64,000 bases of DNA from an uncultured Megasphaera sp. (GTDB taxonomy: Bacteria > Bacillota > Negativicutes > Veillonellales > Megasphaeraceae), in assembly GCA_934202965.1 (NCBI GenBank), contig CAKPYN010000003.1, positions 62,001-126,000 on the forward strand, read 5' to 3'. Positions 18,097-25,945 of the stretch are shown one piece after another. The translations under genes were made by a program, and so were the position numbers. The notes below the pieces were generated by a model. It made no database searches, was not told where the DNA came from, and saw nothing but the letters and a program-made list of their open reading frames with translations. The stretch's first letter is position 1; each line of letters starts with the position of its first letter.

Positions 18097-19062
18097 TTAC
18101 TTACAAGACAAAACAACAATAATCGCTAAAATAGCCATAATTGCCGAAAAACTCCAAAATACAGTGACAACTTTCACTTCGCTCCAGCCAGATAATTCAA
18201 AATGATGATGAATCGGACTCATCTTAAATACACGAACACCGCGCGTTTTGAATGAAACAACCTGAATAATAACAGACAATGCTTCTATTACATACAAACC
18301 ACCGGCAAGAATAAGCAGCAATTCCGTCTTGGTCAAAATAGCCATAGCCGCTAAAGCTCCGCCTAATGCAAGCGATCCTGTATCTCCCATGAACATCTTA
18401 GCCGGATGCTGATTAAAGAACAAAAAGCCCAAACATGCCCCTGTCAATGCCGCACCAAATACAGCAAAACTAGCATACCCAAGAGCAACGGCAATGACAA
18501 CATAGGCTACCGAGGTAATAGCACAAGAACCTGCTGCCAGTCCATCTAACCCATCCGTTAAATTAACGGCATTACTCGTACCAACAATCATAATAAATAC
18601 AAAGACATAATATGCCCAACCTAAATCAATATTCCAAGATGTAAACGGAATCCATACGGTCGTTGGAAATTGAAGGAATACATCTAAAATATAACAAAAT
18701 ACAGCTGCCATAATAAATTGGCCTAATAGTTTTTGTTTCGCTGTTAATCCCAAATTCCGATGTTTAATCGCTTTGATGCTATCATCTAAAAAGCCAATGA
18801 CACCATGTCCAAATGTTAAAAACAAAGCCAATCCTTTTCGCAAATCCCAGGGATTGCAGATAAAACATGATACAATCAAAGCAACTAAAATCAAAATACC
18901 GCCCATTGTCGGCGTACCGGCTTTATATTTGTGGCTTTGGGGGCCTTCTTCCCGTTCAGACTGACGAGCATGAAACTTTTTTAATTGAGAAATAACCGGG
19001 CGTCCCAGTACTAGTGCTATTACTAAGCTGACTGCAAATCCCAGCACCAGTGTATTTAACAT
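18097..19062 (-). CDS. mraY: Phospho-MurNAc-pentapeptide transferase
   Basis: Integral membrane enzyme of 321 residues with about ten transmembrane helices; transfers phospho-MurNAc-pentapeptide to undecaprenyl phosphate, giving lipid I. Seen: the GTPTMGGILIL start region, the GFLDDSIKA double-Asp motif, the NAVNLTDGLDGLAAG motif and FMGDTGSLALGG, and the conserved MSPIHHHFEL near the C-terminus. It overlaps the end of murF by seven bases. Confidence 0.98.
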   Translation of the reverse strand: MLNTLVLGFAVSLVIALVLGRPVISQLKKFHARQSEREEGPQSHKYKAGTPTMGGILILVALIVSCFICNPWDLRKGLALFLTFGHGVIGFLDDSIKAIKHRNLGLTAKQKLLGQFIMAAVFCYILDVFLQFPTTVWIPFTSWNIDLGWAYYVFVFIMIVGTSNAVNLTDGLDGLAAGSCAITSVAYVVIAVALGYASFAVFGAALTGACLGFLFFNQHPAKMFMGDTGSLALGGALAAMAILTKTELLLILAGGLYVIEALSVIIQVVSFKTRGVRVFKMSPIHHHFELSGWSEVKVVTVFWSFSAIMAILAIIVVLSCK

Positions 19063-20435
19063 TCACATGACTTCCTTTCAAAATATGGCAGTATCTTTTC
19101 CATTTCAAATGTTCTCGATCCTTTAAGAAGAATTGTATCAGACGGTTGAAGCAAAGTCTTTAACTGAGCCGCTGCTTCAGCATGTGTCTGTACTGTATAC
19201 ACATTCTTCATGCCATTCTTACGAGCTGCTTCGGCAATATATGCGCCTAAATCACCCAATGTAATTAATATATCTATCTTTTCATCAGCAATAAGTTTTC
19301 CAATGACAGCATGTTCTTTAGGAGCCCATGCTCCTAATTCTCCCATGCCTCCCAATATAGCAATTTTTCGACCTTGCGTTAGTGAAGCCAGTGTATGAAC
19401 AGCGCTGCTCATAGACGCAGGATTTGCATTATATGAATCGTTAATAAATGTATACGAGCCAATATGAATCAATTCTTCACGCAATGGCACCCCTTTATAC
19501 GATGCCAAGCCCCGCTGTATCTGTTCTACCGTTAAACCGGTAAGATGACCCACAGCAATAGCCGCCAATGCATTGTATACATGATGTCTGCCAATTACAG
19601 GGACCTGTACAGCAAAGGTTTTACCAAAACAATGGCAAGTAAAATGCAGGCCTGTTTCATTCATGCTAATATGTTCGGCTCGCACATCGGCCGTATCTGT
19701 CGTACCGTACCGGATGACACGGCCCTTGCAAAGGCTATCCATATGCCGTACAAATGTATCATCATCATTTAAAACAGCCGTTCCCTGTTCATTCAATGCT
19801 TGTACTAGTTCGCTTTTTGCCTTGGCAATGTTCTCCTGTGAACCTAACAATTCAATATGACTTTTACCCACATTGGTTACAACGCCCACTGTAGGTTCAG
19901 CAATAGCCGCTAACTCTTGAATTTGGCCCAAACCACGCATTCCCATTTCTACGACACATGCCTTATGTTCTGGTTTCAGCTGCAACAGTGTCTTTGGCAG
20001 GCCGATTTCATTATTAAAATTTTTTTCTGTCTGCAGTACAGCATAGTTTTGTTTTAATACAGTAGCTATCAAATTGCGTGTTGATGTTTTGCCGACAGAA
20101 CCAGTAACAGCAATCACAGGAATATGAAAGCGGCGACGGTGAAAGCGTGCCAATTTTTGAAAGGCTTTTACCGTATCTTCAACAACAAAAATCGGAGCCT
20201 GAACTTGTCTATATTCATCACGGATTTCAGAGACAACAGCTCCTGCCGCTCCATCTTTTAGCGCTTGCAAAACAAAATTATGTCCATCAAAGCGTTCTCC
20301 TTTAAATGCAACAAATAACGCTCCTTTTGCAATAGAACGAGTATCTGTATTTACTTCAGAAAAAGAAATATCTTCTGCCCATGGCGCAAGCAATGTACCA
20401 TGGGTCGCTTCTTTTACTTCGCGAACGGTAAACAT
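19056..20435 (-). CDS. murF: UDP-MurNAc-tripeptide-D-alanyl-D-alanine ligase
   Basis: Mur ligase of 459 residues that adds D-Ala-D-Ala. It shows the N-terminal TRSIAKGALFVAFKGERFDGH, the P-loop AVTGSVGKTSTRNLIA near residue 115, the NFNNEIGLPKTLL motif typical of MurF, and the NDSYNANPASM segment. Its ATG overlaps the murE stop as TAATG, so it is translated by reinitiation. Confidence 0.97.
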   Translation of the reverse strand: MFTVREVKEATHGTLLAPWAEDISFSEVNTDTRSIAKGALFVAFKGERFDGHNFVLQALKDGAAGAVVSEIRDEYRQVQAPIFVVEDTVKAFQKLARFHRRRFHIPVIAVTGSVGKTSTRNLIATVLKQNYAVLQTEKNFNNEIGLPKTLLQLKPEHKACVVEMGMRGLGQIQELAAIAEPTVGVVTNVGKSHIELLGSQENIAKAKSELVQALNEQGTAVLNDDDTFVRHMDSLCKGRVIRYGTTDTADVRAEHISMNETGLHFTCHCFGKTFAVQVPVIGRHHVYNALAAIAVGHLTGLTVEQIQRGLASYKGVPLREELIHIGSYTFINDSYNANPASMSSAVHTLASLTQGRKIAILGGMGELGAWAPKEHAVIGKLIADEKIDILITLGDLGAYIAEAARKNGMKNVYTVQTHAEAAAQLKTLLQPSDTILLKGSRTFEMEKILPYFERKSCEC

Positions 20436-21940
20436 TATTTATTATCTCCCTTATGCAATTTCTGTACTGCTTTACGTGCTTCTTCACGGTCATCAAAATG
20501 AATCGTGCCATTTTTTAAAATCTGATAGGTTTCATGTCCTTTCCCGGCAATTAAAACGATATCTCCCGGTTGTGCTAATTCAACAGCCCGGCAAATAGCC
20601 GTACGACGATCTACAATAACTTCATGATGCTGTCCCGGATTCAGTCCTTGTTTTACGCCAGCTTCAACTTCTGCCACAATGGTATCCGGATCTTCTGAGC
20701 GCGGATTGTCAGACGTAACAATAGGAATATCAGCCAATTGTGCACCAATTTTGCCCATAATCGGTCGTTTTGTCTTATCACGGTCACCGCCGCAGCCAAA
20801 GACAGCTAAAATACGGTTTGGTTTCATCGCGCGCGCCGTTTCCAATGCTTTCTGCAAACTATCCGGTGTATGAGAATAATCGACAACAATCGCAAAATCT
20901 TGCCCAGCTTCGACTAATTCAAAGCGTCCTGGTACAGAATGAAATGTTTGAATCGCTTTGTCAATCGTTGCTTCATCTACTCCTTCTGCATGAGCTGCAC
21001 CAATAGCTGCCAACGTATTGTATACGTTAAAAAGTCCCGTAATATTCATATGCAGTTGTACATTGACAAAAGGTCCCACAACAGCAAATGAAGACTTTTT
21101 CAGTTCTACTTTTAAATCAGAACCTTTAAGATCGGCATCCTGTTCTACGCCATAGGTCATCACCTTGCACTGGCAGGCTTTTAGAATATCTTTCGCCCAT
21201 GGATCATCAATATTGACAATCGCCGTTTTGTTATCTTTAACATGGTCTGCCAAGGTTAAGCTTTGGAATAGTTTCGCTTTAGCAGCTACATAATTTTCCA
21301 TTGTCTTATGAAAATCCAAATGGTCCTGTGTCAAATTGGTAAAAACAGCTGTATCATATTCAATGCCCGCTACACGATTTAATGCCAATGCATGGCTGGA
21401 TACTTCCATAACAACATGCGTCATACCTTTTTCATACATCAACGCCAAAAAACGCTGCAGTTCGACAACATCCGGCGTAGTATTATGGATAGGCAGTTCT
21501 TCATCATCAATCAACGCATGAATGGTACCAATGACACCGACATGATACCCTGCAGCTCGCAGAATATGCGCAATAATATGGGTTGTCGTTGTTTTACCGT
21601 TCGTGCCGGTAACACCAATCATACGCATTTTTTTACCGGGGTAATCATAAAAATATGGTACCATATCTTCTAATGCATGATGAATTTCCGGTACCAAAAT
21701 CTGTACTGCACCATGGGGCAAATCCAAATGTCTAGTCGTCAAGACCGCTGCTGCTCCCTTTTCTACGGCCTGCGCAGCAAATTTTGCACCATCTACATGT
21801 ACACCAGAAATGCAGACAAATAAGTATCCTTGCTGAATATCACGGGAATCTGAAGAAATACCTGTGATTTGGGTATTACTATTACCATCAATCGTATATA
21901 TACCTTTGATTTGTTTACAAAGTTCTTGTACTGTTTTCAT
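20435..21940 (-). CDS. murE: UDP-MurNAc-L-Ala-D-Glu:diaminopimelate ligase
   Basis: Mur ligase of 501 residues that adds the third amino acid. It shows SSDSRDIQQGYLFVC, the P-loop GVTGTNGKTTTTHII near residue 112, and NLTQDHLDFHKTMENY. The C-terminal TSDNPRSEDPDTI carries the DNPR motif that in this family specifies meso-diaminopimelate rather than lysine, as expected for a diderm. GAGGAGG precedes the ATG. It begins after a hairpin-bearing gap of about 90 bases following ftsL. Confidence 0.97.
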   Translation of the reverse strand: MKTVQELCKQIKGIYTIDGNSNTQITGISSDSRDIQQGYLFVCISGVHVDGAKFAAQAVEKGAAAVLTTRHLDLPHGAVQILVPEIHHALEDMVPYFYDYPGKKMRMIGVTGTNGKTTTTHIIAHILRAAGYHVGVIGTIHALIDDEELPIHNTTPDVVELQRFLALMYEKGMTHVVMEVSSHALALNRVAGIEYDTAVFTNLTQDHLDFHKTMENYVAAKAKLFQSLTLADHVKDNKTAIVNIDDPWAKDILKACQCKVMTYGVEQDADLKGSDLKVELKKSSFAVVGPFVNVQLHMNITGLFNVYNTLAAIGAAHAEGVDEATIDKAIQTFHSVPGRFELVEAGQDFAIVVDYSHTPDSLQKALETARAMKPNRILAVFGCGGDRDKTKRPIMGKIGAQLADIPIVTSDNPRSEDPDTIVAEVEAGVKQGLNPGQHHEVIVDRRTAICRAVELAQPGDIVLIAGKGHETYQILKNGTIHFDDREEARKAVQKLHKGDNK

Positions 21941-21988
21941 ATCATATTCCTCCTCAAAATATCAAAATATATCTTATTATAAAGGAAA

Positions 21989-22019
21989 CAACAATAGCAG
22001 CCTTTGCACAAGGCTGCTG
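21989..22019 (-). terminator. GC-rich hairpin between ftsL and murE
   Basis: GCAGCCTTgtgcAAAGGCTGC on the minus strand can fold as a stem of eight pairs, just after the ftsL stop. It is followed by ATTGTTGTTTCC and not by a clean T run, so it may be a weak terminator or an RNA-processing/stability hairpin within the operon. A TATAAT-like hexamer just downstream (minus strand) could restart transcription, but its -35 is poor. Confidence 0.45.
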
Positions 22020-22029
22020 AAGTTGTATA

Positions 22030-22410
22030 TTATCGGCTTTTTGTAGCAGCATGATGAGTTTTAGATTGTGCATACAAAACATGAGTGGGTATAATCATCC
22101 CCAACTGACTTGTAGCTATCGTATGAATCCGTTCTGGAGATTCCAACTTAGCTACATCAATACGCAGACTATCATTCTCTTGCTGCAGCTGCTGAATTTT
22201 TTCTTCTTCTTGTATTAACTCATGGTTAAAATTAGATTGAACCGCTGTCAGATGAACATAGCCAAGCAAAAATCCGCCTAGCAGTACGCCTAAAAACAAG
22301 GTACGCAAAACCATCTTGCTAAACTGATGGTTCATACCTTTAATCTTATCTACGGCCATACTGTAATTTTCTTTGCTTTCCTGCATATATTCTGCTTTTC
22401 TGGCCAGCAT
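22030..22410 (-). CDS. ftsL: FtsL-like septum formation protein
   Basis: A 126-residue bitopic protein: a basic N-terminal tail, one transmembrane helix (TLFLGVLLGGFLLGYVHL, about residues 38-58) and an extracytoplasmic coiled coil (EEEKIQQLQQENDSLRIDVAKLESPERI). This shape and the slot directly after rsmH identify FtsL. It should form the FtsQLB complex. No strong ribosome site is seen before ATG 22410, and a second Met at residue 9 is possible. The septal transpeptidase gene (ftsI/pbpB) that normally follows is absent. Confidence 0.82.
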   Translation of the reverse strand: MLARKAEYMQESKENYSMAVDKIKGMNHQFSKMVLRTLFLGVLLGGFLLGYVHLTAVQSNFNHELIQEEEKIQQLQQENDSLRIDVAKLESPERIHTIATSQLGMIIPTHVLYAQSKTHHAATKSR

Positions 22411-22471
22411 ATTATATCACATCCACTTAAATTCAAATAGTCATTTATATAAATTGCAGCCTTCGCATTCC

Positions 22472-23404
22472 TTATTTACGTATTCCTACACGCAGTTTAG
22501 CACTGCGGGCACGCGGATTCTGCTTCAATTCTTCTTCAGAAGGCACAATAGGCTGACGCTTTACCGTTAAAATCGCTTTATGGTGACATACGCATACCGG
22601 CATATCCGGAGGGCAAATGCAGTCCGTCGCCATTAGCTTAAACGTTTTTTTTGTAATGCGGTCTTCTAGGGAATGAAATGTAATAACACAAATATGACCG
22701 CCTGGTTTAAGGCGCTGTGCGGCATGTTCCAATGCATCATGGAGAATGCCTAATTCATCATTTACTTCAATACGAATTGCTTGAAATGTTCGTTTAGCAG
22801 GATGTGGGCCATCTTTACGGGCACCAGCTGGAATCGCTTTTTTTATAATCGATACAAGCTCGCTTGTTCGTTCAATAGACTTTTCCTGACGAGCATTTAC
22901 GATAAATGCAGCAATCCGCTTCGCCCAGCGTTCTTCCCCATATTCTTTAATAACATGATACAGTTCTTCTTGCCCATATGTATTCACAACCTCATAGGCA
23001 CTTTTCGTTCTGCTGTTATCCATCCGCATATCCAACGGACCATCCTGCATATACGAAAAGCCTCGTTCTGGTGTATCTAACTGATAGCTGGATACACCCA
23101 AATCGAACATGATACCATCCACAGCTTCAATTCCTAATTCATCCAGAACTTCATGTATATATCGAAAATTGCGCTGCACTAATATATGACGGCACGATAT
23201 ATCCGATAAGCGCTCAGTTGCTGCTGCAATCGCATCTTTATCCTGATCTAATCCAATAATCAAGGCATCTTTATTTAAGCGCTGTGCCAATGCATAGGTG
23301 TGTCCGCCACCGCCCAGCGTGCAGTCAACATATATACCGCTCGGATTGGTAACTATATTATCTATCGTCTCTTGACGCAACACGCTTACATGATGAAATT
23401 CCAT
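22472..23404 (-). CDS. rsmH: 16S rRNA (cytosine1402-N4)-methyltransferase
   Basis: SAM-dependent methyltransferase of 310 residues that modifies C1402 in the ribosomal P site. It shows HVSVLRQETIDNI, the SAM site VDCTLGGGGHTYAL, GIMFDLGVSSYQLD, the RMD(N)S segment and the C-terminal CVITFHSLEDRITK. The sequence starts eight bases after the mraZ stop, the conserved mraZ-rsmH pair at the head of dcw clusters. Confidence 0.97.
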   Translation of the reverse strand: MEFHHVSVLRQETIDNIVTNPSGIYVDCTLGGGGHTYALAQRLNKDALIIGLDQDKDAIAAATERLSDISCRHILVQRNFRYIHEVLDELGIEAVDGIMFDLGVSSYQLDTPERGFSYMQDGPLDMRMDNSRTKSAYEVVNTYGQEELYHVIKEYGEERWAKRIAAFIVNARQEKSIERTSELVSIIKKAIPAGARKDGPHPAKRTFQAIRIEVNDELGILHDALEHAAQRLKPGGHICVITFHSLEDRITKKTFKLMATDCICPPDMPVCVCHHKAILTVKRQPIVPSEEELKQNPRARSAKLRVGIRK

Positions 23405-23412
23405 CTTTCCTC

Positions 23413-23853
23413 CTAAAATTCCAGCTCTAGCGATTCATCCAAACTTTCAGCAATTGCTTCCATATCTGGAACAATTTTTGCTGCATACGCAGCGTAGGAT
23501 TCGGCATCCCAAATTTCAATTTTATCGCCTGTTCCAATAACGGTCACTTCTTTTTTTAATTTGGCATACTCACGAAGTGTGCAGGGAATTAAAATTCGCC
23601 CTTGTTTATCAAACTCCACTTCCGCCGCACTGCCAAACAAAAAACGTTTAAATGCGCGAACATTTTCTTTGGAGGCTTTTAACTTTTTCATGCCATTTGC
23701 CAAATTCATCCACGCATCCATCGTGTATACGGAGAGACAACCTTCTAATCCACGAGTGACAACACAATGCGGCCCTAATTCATCTCTGAACCTGGCCGGT
23801 AAAATCACGCGTCCTTTCGCATCGATGGAATGCGAATATTCTCCCATGAACAT
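23413..23853 (-). CDS. mraZ: Transcriptional regulator MraZ
   Basis: A 146-residue protein with two SpoVT/AbrB-type swapped-hairpin domains: MFMGEYSHSIDAKGRVILPA (residues 1-20) and the second repeat EVEFDKQGRILIPCTLREYA. It forms a ring and binds short direct repeats in its own promoter, repressing the dcw cluster. The start is set at 23853, the family MFMGEY start, with GAGGAG upstream; the longer frame from 23880 would add nine residues not seen in the family. Four operator repeats lie directly upstream. Confidence 0.95.
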   Translation of the reverse strand: MFMGEYSHSIDAKGRVILPARFRDELGPHCVVTRGLEGCLSVYTMDAWMNLANGMKKLKASKENVRAFKRFLFGSAAEVEFDKQGRILIPCTLREYAKLKKEVTVIGTGDKIEIWDAESYAAYAAKIVPDMEAIAESLDESLELEF

Positions 23854-23880
23854 TGACTCGTCATCTCCTCTCCGCATCAT

Positions 23881-23924
23881 TCACTTTTCACCACATTTTA
23901 CCACATTTTCACACTATCTGACAA
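23881..23924 (-). promoter_or_regulatory. mraZ promoter with four MraZ-type operator repeats
   Basis: On the minus strand, GTG-plus-A/T-rich units recur at an exact 10-base period: the CAC complements start at 23882, 23892, 23902 and 23912. They overlay a promoter with TTGTCA (23924..23919), an 18-base spacer and TAAAAT (23900..23895). Repeats of this period just before mraZ are the known MraZ binding-site layout, so autorepression of the dcw cluster is expected. Confidence 0.78.
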
Positions 23925-24112
23925 TAAATATCCTGTGATTATACAAAAGTATATAAAAAAATTCGCCTGGCTTAACATGAGATTTCTCAAGGGACCGTTA
24001 AAAAGCGCATATCAAGTAACCGTCTCAATAAAAGCTAGTATGAAAAAAACCTGTTCAATAGGGATTTTTTCTGTTTGTTACATAAAAAGAAGCTGTAACA
24101 CAATATTTTTAT

Positions 24113-24262
24113 TTATCATGCACTATCGTATTGCTTGAAACGTTTTTAGTTTTTTGTCTGAAAAAAATGAACGGTAATGCTGCAAATGATACACATAAAA
24201 TGGCATGACAAAAGAACTGTAACAAAATAGATGAAATGTTCTCATTTTGTTACAGTCCTAAT
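24113..24262. repeat. Intergenic repeat element, copy A (terminator-like hairpin)
   Basis: The 390-base gene-free stretch between the mraZ promoter and the peptidase stop (23925-24312) contains a 95-base segment (24167-24261) that matches 37949-38043 without gaps, with about 15 mismatches by eye. A short TTATCATGCA match lies further upstream in both copies. It includes a near-perfect inverted repeat, ACTGTAACAAAAT and ATTTTGTTACAGT. Read on the minus strand the hairpin is followed by CTTTTG and lies downstream of the peptidase gene, as a terminator would. The rest of the gap (23925-24112) is AT-rich with no gene I can support. Confidence 0.75.
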
Positions 24263-24312
24263 CATATATATTTTATTATGAATAGCTTAGTACAATTAAT
24301 TTATTTATATCT

Positions 24313-25287
24313 CTATTCGTATGGTTTCATGGCAGGAATACCATAGCAACTAACAGCTGTCTGTACAGCTCTGCGCACTGCATGTTCTACTACATACGCT
24401 GCCATTGTCCCCGTCAGACTGACCTCAGCATGGACTTTACCGACACTCATAGCATACATAGAATCACCATCAGCGGTCGTATTCACAGGGCGTATGGTCC
24501 GGACAAGGCCATTGCTTGCCATCGCAGCTATTTTTTTCATATGGGCCTTATCAAACTTTCCATTCGTTACGACTATACCAAGGGTTGTATTCGTTGTTCC
24601 TGCATCGCGCTGTGAAAACAGCGTATCTGTTTGGCCATATTCTTCCAGCATAACCCGACGGGAATCAGCAAATCCCTTGCCGTCAGATTTGCGCATACCA
24701 GCAATAATTTGATTATTTTCTCCCAACACATCACCAACGGCATTTACAACTACAATGGCTCCTACTTGAAGATCGCCTGCTTGCACAGCATAGGCGCCTA
24801 CGCCGGATTTCATCATGTACTCCGGTCCGCATAATTTTCCAACAGTTGCCCCTGTACCTACACCGTAACAACCTTCGGTAAATGTTTGGCATTCCGCTGC
24901 CATACAAGCTTCATATCCCATTTGCGCGTCAGGGCGAGCGTTTTTACCGCAGCCCAAATCATAAATACAGGAGGCTACAACAAGCGGAACTTTACAAATT
25001 CTTGTGTCAAAACCAATATCATGTTCTTCTAAATATTGCATGACGCCAGCTGCTGCATCCAACCCATAGGCACTGCCGCCACTGAGAAGAACAGCGTGAA
25101 TTTTGTCAGCATTGGCTGCCGGATTCAGCAATTCTAACTCCCTGCTGGCCGGGCCGCCGCCACGCACGTCAACACCGCAAGGAGCACCTTGGGGACTCAT
25201 AATCACTGTACAGCCTGTGCCGCCGTCTTTATCTTGTGCATTTCCAATGCGAATTCCCTGTATATCTGTTATTGCAATTGGGTTCAT
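24313..25287 (-). CDS. P1 family peptidase (DmpA/L-aminopeptidase-type, self-processing)
   Basis: A 324-residue member of the DmpA/ornithine-acetyltransferase-like fold, N-terminal-nucleophile aminopeptidases that cleave their own chain to become active. Seen: GNAQDKDGGTGCTVIM at the N-terminus, VRGGGPASRELELL, the LLSGGSAYGLDAA motif, and GTTNTTLGIVVTNG near residue 235, where the Thr after Asn is the expected nucleophile and cleavage point. The natural substrate is unknown; members act on small L-amino-acid amides or D-esters. It stands 35 bases after dcd. No signal peptide, so it is cytoplasmic. Confidence 0.85.
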   Translation of the reverse strand: MNPIAITDIQGIRIGNAQDKDGGTGCTVIMSPQGAPCGVDVRGGGPASRELELLNPAANADKIHAVLLSGGSAYGLDAAAGVMQYLEEHDIGFDTRICKVPLVVASCIYDLGCGKNARPDAQMGYEACMAAECQTFTEGCYGVGTGATVGKLCGPEYMMKSGVGAYAVQAGDLQVGAIVVVNAVGDVLGENNQIIAGMRKSDGKGFADSRRVMLEEYGQTDTLFSQRDAGTTNTTLGIVVTNGKFDKAHMKKIAAMASNGLVRTIRPVNTTADGDSMYAMSVGKVHAEVSLTGTMAAYVVEHAVRRAVQTAVSCYGIPAMKPYE

Positions 25288-25322
25288 TCTGCTCGCCCTT
25301 TCTAGAGATTTCTATCAATTCA

Positions 25323-25868
25323 CTAACCCTTTTTCTTATTATTTGTGATTTTTTGAAAATCTTTCCACAACATGCTCGGCTGTATGCCTGTATTATTTTG
25401 ATATTTGCCATGTTGATACGTATCATATTCTCCGTCAATGTCATGATAATAAATCTGACAAATTTCTACATTGGGATAAATGCGAATCGGTTGTACACAA
25501 AAAATTTCCAATGTCCAGTATCCGGCAAAACCAACATCGCCAAATCCAGCCGTAACATGGATAAATACACCCAACCGACCTACAGAAGAACGTCCTTCCA
25601 GCATAGGAATATATCCTTCTGTCTTTGTATATTCATTAGTTCGTCCTAAATATAATTTATTCGGCTGCAAGATATATCCTTCTTCTGGAATGGTAATCGT
25701 AGAAGCCGGATTCGGTTTTGCCATATCCAGCTCATGATGGTCGTATGTCATCAGCTGATTATATAATGATAAATTATAACTATTGGGATTTACTCGTTCC
25801 GGGTGGAATGGAGTAATAACGATTTCTTTTCCGAGATGTTTAACGATTTCTTTACCTGATAATATCAT
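25323..25868 (-). CDS. dcd: dCTP deaminase
   Basis: A 181-residue trimeric dUTPase-fold enzyme that turns dCTP into dUTP (or dUMP in bifunctional forms), feeding dTMP synthesis. It shows MILSGKEIVKHL, the family start, the RSSVGRLGVFIHVTAGFGD core and GFAGYWTLEI, with the catalytic Glu in TLE. The start at 25868 is taken from the conserved MILS; a GTG twelve bases upstream is less likely. Confidence 0.93.
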   Translation of the reverse strand: MILSGKEIVKHLGKEIVITPFHPERVNPNSYNLSLYNQLMTYDHHELDMAKPNPASTITIPEEGYILQPNKLYLGRTNEYTKTEGYIPMLEGRSSVGRLGVFIHVTAGFGDVGFAGYWTLEIFCVQPIRIYPNVEICQIYYHDIDGEYDTYQHGKYQNNTGIQPSMLWKDFQKITNNKKKG

Positions 25869-25945
25869 ACTGCCACTCACTTTCTGTTCGCATACTTATT
25901 TTTTATCTTTTATTATAATACACTTCCTCTAGTCAGGTAAAGGAA

